Notes under the pieces: model-generated
The model's database searches: none
What the model was told of the DNA's origin: nothing
The model's input: only the letters and a program-made list of their open reading frames with translations
In this document: positions 58,650 to 64,000 of the stretch, in pieces
Layout of the letters: every line of letters begins with the position of its first letter
How positions within the stretch are numbered: position 1 is the first letter of the stretch
From: Larix kaempferi
Taxonomy: Eukaryota; Streptophyta; Pinopsida; Pinales; Pinaceae
NCBI GenBank assembly: GCA_027924585.1
Contig: BSBM01000261.1
Span: forward strand, 1,411,501 to 1,475,500
Reading direction: 5' to 3'
Length of the DNA: 64,000 bases
Translations under genes and position numbers: made by a program

Positions 58650-60760
58650 AAGGTTCATGTTCAAAGGACTCAACTAAAGGAGGGCGAGCAAGTGGAGGTA
58701 AATTTTCATCATTATTGTCATCATATGAATAAGAAACTATAATAGGATCACTAGAAAAATAGTTTTGAATAGAAAACTACACTTTTTTCAAAGACATCTT
58801 GTAGTCCAAATAAGAACAATTCCCGAATTAGATATGCAAGCTCAGAGACCTTCATCAAACTTGACATCTTTCCTATTAATAATAATTTGATTTGAATGAG
58901 GTTGAATTAGTCTATAACCTTTTACATCCTCATAATATCCAAAAAAAAAATGCACTTTTCACTCTTATATTGTAACCCTTTTCTTTTCTCATAAAAAATA
59001 TGATCCCACACTTCACTACCAAACACACAAAAGTGGCTTATGTTAGGTATAATGTTACTCCATGCTTCTTCCAATGTTATATCTTTTAAATCCTTTGTGG
59101 GAGTGTGATTAACTATGGAATTTACATAATTAACGGCTTATGCCGAAAAATGAGAACTTAATCCCTTAGATTTGGATGATATAAGTTTTCATTTCTTTTA
59201 ATTCGTATTTCTTTTTCTCAGCAACAACATTTTGTTGTGGTGTACTTGGAACAATATGTCGCATCTAAATGCCATGTGTAGTTTAGTATGTTGTAAATTT
59301 GTTGTTAACATATTTTCCTCCGTCATCTATTCTTAACTTTTGAAGTCGATGTCCATATTGTTTTTTTATAATGGCATTTTAAATTTTCTCTTAACTTTTA
59401 ATAAATAAACCCAAATGCATATGAAAAATTCATCAATGAAAATTAAGAAGTACTTGAACCTAAAGAAAGAATAAGAAGGAAGTAGACCACACAAATCACT
59501 ATGAACAAGTTGTAAGAGGGGTGAGGCATGTTGAGCACACTTGTCAAAACTATTACAATGATGTTTGTTGAGAACACAACTAGGACAAAGACCATCTCTG
59601 CAAGAGATGAGGGGGACACCATCCCCCATATTATATTTACATAAATGTTGCATTGAGTGATTGTTTAGATTACCAAACCACTCATGCCAAAGTTTGTTCA
59701 TTTCATCACTATGAGAAATAACATCATAAAGAATATATGATGATCCAAATTTGTCAATTTTTTATGACCTGTTAACATTATCAACGATTCTAATTACTAA
59801 TGCATGCTTAATTTCCTTTAAATCCTTGATTACAACTTTGTGAGGTGAAAATTTTACTACTTTATCTTCACCTAAATTAGTTGTTTGATACATTGATAGA
59901 AGGTTGCAGGGAAGTTTTGGAACACATAATACATTGTTAAATGGCCATCACTCTCTAAATTGTTCCAGACTCTATAACTCTAACAAATCAATCATAACTA
60001 ACAAAGATTTATTTGGTGTTACATTCATTAAGAGAAAAAAATATTTTTTTATCTTTAACCATATGATAAGATGCTCCAGAATCAGTAAGCCACTCATTAG
60101 AATAGAACTAGACTTCGCATTGAAAGAAAAAACCTAGGAAGAAAGTGCATGTCCATGAGATGAAGAGTTAGAAGAAGGAGGATCAAAATTGATGTTGTTC
60201 TTCTTCATTGTTGCTTCTGAGGATTCTATCTTCTTGAAACATTCAGGCTTTATATGACCATCTTGCCCACAAAATTTATAGTGTCTCTCATTCTTCTTGT
60301 ATTTTTCTTTAGTTCATTTATCCTATTTGGAGTAGGAGTTGGAAAAGAGGGTTGAGACCATTATTTTGTTTATTTTTGTGAGGATGTTACTACATTGGAT
60401 GCTTGGGGCCTTTATTTTGTTGTTCTATAAAGGATTTAGATGTACCTTTAGTTGTGGTCACTTCAAGATATAAGATATTATTTTCTCTCTAATGAGAGAA
60501 TCACAAAAGATTCAAACCTAAAAATAATTTCTTCTATAGGGGAGTGAAAAATAGATAATAAAAAAATAAAAGAGTCATTTCCAAGCTTATCAACTTGAAT
60601 AACATATATAAGTTTGCCATTTTTCTTCATTATCTTACATTTTGCAAGTAAATGTTTAAGTGATTATAAAGTATAAATGGTTCATGTTGGCCCTCATTTA
60701 AGTAGTTCAATTGCATCATAAAAGTAACTTAAGTTTGGTTTATACTTGTACTGTCAGACA
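58650..60760 (-). pseudogene. Decayed Ty1/Copia gag-pol fragment
   Basis: Minus strand from about 60760 downward: UBN2-like gag remnants; a partial zinc knuckle YKFCGQDGHIKPECF (about 60300-60240) with the first Cys replaced; protease NEWLTDSGASYHM (about 60105-60065); CVPKLPCNLLS; a pre-integrase block LWHEWFGNLNNHSMQHLCKY (about 59690-59630) with C..SCVLNKH; integrase LLQLVHSDLCGLL (about 59510) and, in broken frames, LRIDDGGKYVNNKF and PSTPQQNVVAEKK (about 59340-59220); and the fold-back region to about 58650. RT and RNase H are missing, and no LTR was found. This is a different, AT-richer Copia lineage from the element at 4664-10987. Confidence 0.85.
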
Positions 60761-60899
60761 TACTAGTCTTGGAGTTGCGTCCATATACTTATAATTCTAA
60801 AGCCATGGCTTGTAACCCTAGTACAAGCAAGACTATAAAGACGCAATGGAACGTTGAAAGGAGGAATTCCATAGTGATTTGAATCATTGGGTGGAGCAA

Positions 60900-61198
60900 A
60901 TAAATGTCTAACCCTTGCATTTGATATTATAACATTTTCTCTTGTGACACACACACACACACCCTTGCACTTGATATTATAACATTTTCTCTTGTTACAC
61001 ACACACACACACACCCTTGCATTTGATATTATAAAATTTTCTCTTGTTACACACACACACATGGTTTATCTTGTGCATAAGGTGCCAAAGTTTGGTATGG
61101 AATAAAAGTGATGTGTAAGTCTCCAAGGATGGAATAATATGATTTGTGTATCACCCTTGCATTTGATATTATAACATTTTCTCTCATATCTACCTCTA

Positions 61199-61241
<43 letters not shown>

Positions 61242-61245
61242 AAGT
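60900..61245. repeat. AC/CT microsatellites within a ~55-bp tandem repeat
   Basis: Three tandem units of 'cccttgcatttgatattata' + 'acattttctcttgt(g/t)acacacac' (about 60909-61062), each ending in an AC run. A fourth partial unit at about 61151-61245 ends in CT then AC runs. The minus-strand frame 60763-61062 with repeated VCVCV comes from these. Confidence 0.92.
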
Positions 61246-61415
61246 TTGGGATGGAAGAAAAGTGATTTGTAAGTCTCTAAGGATGGAAGAAAATGATTTG
61301 TGGATGGATAAATAATACTACATGTTAGAAAATTATTACACCTAGGAACATAGTCTCATGATGATAATTTGATGTCTAATGGTTCAAGAAAATGTTAATG
61401 ATGATTATCCAAGGT
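61246..61415. other. Flank before LTR
   Basis: Short near-repeats of 'aagtgat(g/t)tgtaagtctc(c/t)aaggatgga' (about 61110 and 61262). No gene. Confidence 0.5.
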
Positions 61416-62021
61416 TGTTAGGAAATCAATGACCACTTCCACCACCTAAGCACCCAATTTTGGTCAAACAATCAATTAGGCACCCTCATTTATGGCCACC
61501 ACCCTCATTTATTACCACTAATTTCCTGAGGCGCACCCTTATCCCCTGTTTTATGGATTTGATTTTGACTTGAGGCACCCATGCATTGAATGTGGCCATT
61601 TTTCCTCCTATTTGGAAGATTTGGCCTATCCTTGGCCATCTACACTCCACCAAATCCTCCACCACTCATGTGATACCATCATTAGTGTCCTCCCATGCCA
61701 TCAAAATGTTAAGTTTAGGATTTCGTGACAGTTTGAGGTGACTTGGGAGACTATTGGTCAACCTAGGGGGGATTAAGGTCCAATGTAAGCTAGCCACTTG
61801 TATCTCATTCTAATTCCTCCAAAGGCTCGCGATTTTTCCCAAATGTAATATCATGGTGTTCACAAATTATTTCTGGGTTGGACAGTAATAGAATAACCTG
61901 ATATTTGATCATTTGTGTGTATATTGTGCCTCTTTTGCACTATTTTCTTGCATACTTAGTCAAGTTATTAATTGTGAGGATATATTTAGATATTTGATCC
62001 TACCATGATTTGAATTTCGCA
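61416..62021 (+). repeat. Putative 5' LTR of a Ty3/Gypsy element leaving the window
   Basis: Starts TGTTAGGAAATC and ends AATTTCGCA directly before a perfect primer-binding site. The partner LTR lies outside the window, so the left boundary is inferred from the TG start and could be slightly off. Confidence 0.7.
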
Positions 62022-62033
62022 TGGTATCAGAGC
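62022..62033 (+). other. Primer-binding site, tRNA-iMet
   Basis: TGGTATCAGAGC, an exact match to the plant initiator tRNA-Met primer complement, immediately after the putative LTR. Confidence 0.9.
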
Positions 62034-62548
62034 TATTGGATCTTCTAGTAGAACCAGTCTGCTTCAGAGGTGCACCAGAAGCAATGGAGCAACTACAGAA
62101 ATCCCTAAGGCCATTGCCTTGAAGCCATTGGACAATCGTTTGGAGTCTACCTAGGGTATGATATGATCCCGAATGTGCCCTCTATCAATGCAGGGTTCGA
62201 ATTAGCTATTAAGGATCCCCTCTATTGGAATATTCTCACCATCATTTTTATATTTTGCATGCTTCCATACATCATGCATGCATCCAGTCATCAGTATGGT
62301 AGTCTCTGAGCACCTAGTCCTCAGTATTTCAGCCCCAGGAGCCTATTTATGCTCTGTTTTATCCCTCCTAGCCACAGATGCGCCCTTGTTTTCATCACTG
62401 GAGTATAAGTGGGCCCTCTTCCACCTATTTAGGAGTTAGTTTAGTTAGTTCCATTATTAGTGGATCTGTTCCTTGTTTTGGGGATTGATTGCTAGTTTAA
62501 CTGACTGAACCACTTAGATAGACCTCCAGAGAGACTAGATCATCTATT
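62034..62548 (+). other. Leader of the 3'-most Gypsy element
   Basis: Non-coding sequence between primer site and gag; nothing else recognised. Confidence 0.6.
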
Positions 62549-64000
62549 ATGACTACTGACAGCTCCTCATGCGCCCACATTGGATTCTCCTTCCCTGCGT
62601 TAGTTCCCATGCACTCAGTTAGAAGGGCACAAGTAACACCCCCAAACTTGGCCGAGACTATGGTAAGCTTCAATGAACGAATGATGAAGGCGCAAGAAGA
62701 AAAACATCAATTCAATGTGGCCACATTGAAAAGCCACATAGACCTACAACAGAGAATAAATGGTGGGTCTAATCCAAGCAATGAAGGTTGGGAAGAAATA
62801 AATGCAGAAAGTTAGTCTAGGGGTCGTTCTAGGAGGATAACTCTAAGCCCTAGAAGAATTTATGTGAGCAGAAGGCACAAAACACCCTCTCCTAGGTCTT
62901 CCTCCAATAGGTCAGATGATCCTGAAGGTTACCAAGGAATCCAAAGACATACTTCTAGCAGGAGTAAAAGTAGGAAGAAGCACAGAGGTATACCACACGG
63001 TGAGTTTAGGAAGGCAAGGCCTCCCACTTTTGATGGAGAAAGCAAAGAGGGTCAAGAAGCAGAAGCATGGCTTCTTGGAATTAAAAAGTACTTTAGGATG
63101 CATGAGTATTCCGAGAATGAAAAGGCTAGGGTTTCCATCTATAACCTTAGTGGAAGATCTTCAATTTGGTGGGAACACCTCATGCAAGTGAAGGGAATTA
63201 GTGAAAGAAGGTTCAGCTGGGAAATGTTTAAGAGATACTTCCAGGAGAAGTACCTATCAGCTAGGTATTATGATAACAAGAGAAAAGAGTTCAATGAACT
63301 CAGATTAGGGAAGAACACTATGGATGAGCATGTCCACAAGTTTCTAGAGTTTTTGAGGTATGTAGACTACATCAAGGATGAAAGGGTGGAAATACAGTGT
63401 TTCCTCGGTAGTCTACCACATAGTTACAGAGACAAAATAGAGTTTGTAAATCCACCAAGCTTGGATGAAGCCAGTAGAATGGCAGAGCATTGCTATGAGC
63501 AGGGTAAGGATAAATAAGAAATGCATCCAGCATGGAAAGGTAATCCCAAGGGAGGGTTTGAACACAAGAGAAGTGGATTCAAACCACCATTCCGAAATCA
63601 GCCCAGGAATCTTCCACACGGCCTGCAGGCAAGAAGAGAATTCAAACCAGTTGTAGCAATGGAAAAGGCACCGAAAGGGCCACTCCAATGTTGGGGATGC
63701 AAAGGAAACCATATGTTTAAATATTTCCCACGTCGAAAGGAAAATCCAAGGATCCTGCATAACATGGAAGGATCAACTACAATGGGAGATATGGCAAGAG
63801 AAACACCTAGGATTTATGCAGCGTTGGATGATCACCAAGAAGACCATCAATCAGCAGTGGTGGATATTGAAGGTAAGATTGCTAAGCAATCTATTTTTGT
63901 TTTGATTGATCCAGGGTCTTCTCATATTTATGTGTCTATTGGGGTAGTTGAAAGTTGTCTCTTGGTAAAGTAAAGCATGGTAAATCTTGGCTAGTTCAAT
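62549..64000 (+). pseudogene. Ty3/Gypsy gag and protease start (runs off the window)
   Basis: ATG 62549 opens a frame that stays in phase to 63973, broken by TAG at 62813 (Gln likely) and TAA at 63515. The N-terminus (to 62815) is coiled-coil-like. The gag capsid-like domain follows, with PPTFDGESKEGQEAEAWLLG and FKRYFQEKYLSARYYDNKRK. Next is a basic linker, a zinc motif CWGCKGNHMFKYFP whose last Cys is replaced by Tyr, and then a protease with FVLIDPGSSHIY (DPGS in place of DSG, as in several plant Gypsy lineages). A frameshift near 63960 moves the frame before LGKVKHGKSWLV. RT and integrase should follow outside the window. Confidence 0.88.

Noticed and set aside
60763-61062. VCVCV-rich frame as a cysteine-rich peptide
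   Set aside because: Direct translation of AC/GT microsatellite units.

Overview
This window is eukaryotic nuclear DNA from a seed plant with a large, repeat-rich genome. The evidence is plant LTR-retrotransposon lineages primed by initiator tRNA-Met, a plant LINE with a C-terminal RNase H, introns with GT..AG borders, and a disrupted TIR-type NB-ARC resistance gene. Several motifs of that gene recall conifer TNL proteins, so a gymnosperm is my best guess; this is an inference from memory. No intact host gene was found. Nearly everything is mobile-element or satellite sequence in varied states of decay.

Layout from left to right. 1-2.7 kb: two pairs of diverged direct repeats. 2.8-4.0 kb: wreck of a minus-strand Ty3/Gypsy pol. 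4664-10987: a complete minus-strand Ty1/Copia element with TAAAA target-site duplication (TSD), whose 3' LTR carries a minus-strand solo LTR (5032-6321, TSD CTGAG). 11.9-14.05 kb and 20.2-20.8 kb: a satellite of about 56 bp units with palindromic cores, arranged in a higher-order repeat of about 1.08 kb and split by a complete Ty3/Gypsy chromovirus (14054-20162, TSD CCAAT). 20.9-26.8 kb: AT-rich remains of a multi-exon gene or gene cluster I cannot name, with a DGQH motif, a possible methyltransferase-like stretch and three FCP1/HAD-phosphatase-like segments.

27.0-58.2 kb is a four-layer nest. A TIR-NBS-LRR exon (28088-28126, resuming at 55736) was hit by a 5'-truncated LINE (28127-55735). 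The LINE ORF was hit by a Tat-lineage Ty3/Gypsy element (28840-52551). That element's pol was hit by a large non-coding LTR element (34930-44547, TSD ATATA). At three joints, reading frames rejoin when the insert and one TSD copy are removed, and LTR divergence by eye falls from about 9% (Tat) to about 3% (innermost), agreeing with the nesting order. The Tat element also has a second RNase H and an intron-containing antisense gene. The whole nest lies between inverted copies of a GC-rich/AT-rich composite repeat (about 27.0-27.6 and 57.6-58.1 kb).

58.6-60.8 kb: another decayed minus-strand Copia pol. 60.9-61.3 kb: AC/CT microsatellites. 61.4 kb to the end: 5' LTR, primer site and gag-protease start of a further plus-strand Ty3/Gypsy element that leaves the window.

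The main evolutionary signature is that the Copia and chromovirus polyproteins keep one uninterrupted frame from end to end with no net frameshift. They are closed by nonsense codons that are mostly TAG where glutamine (CAG) is expected, as deamination of methylated CHG cytosines would produce.
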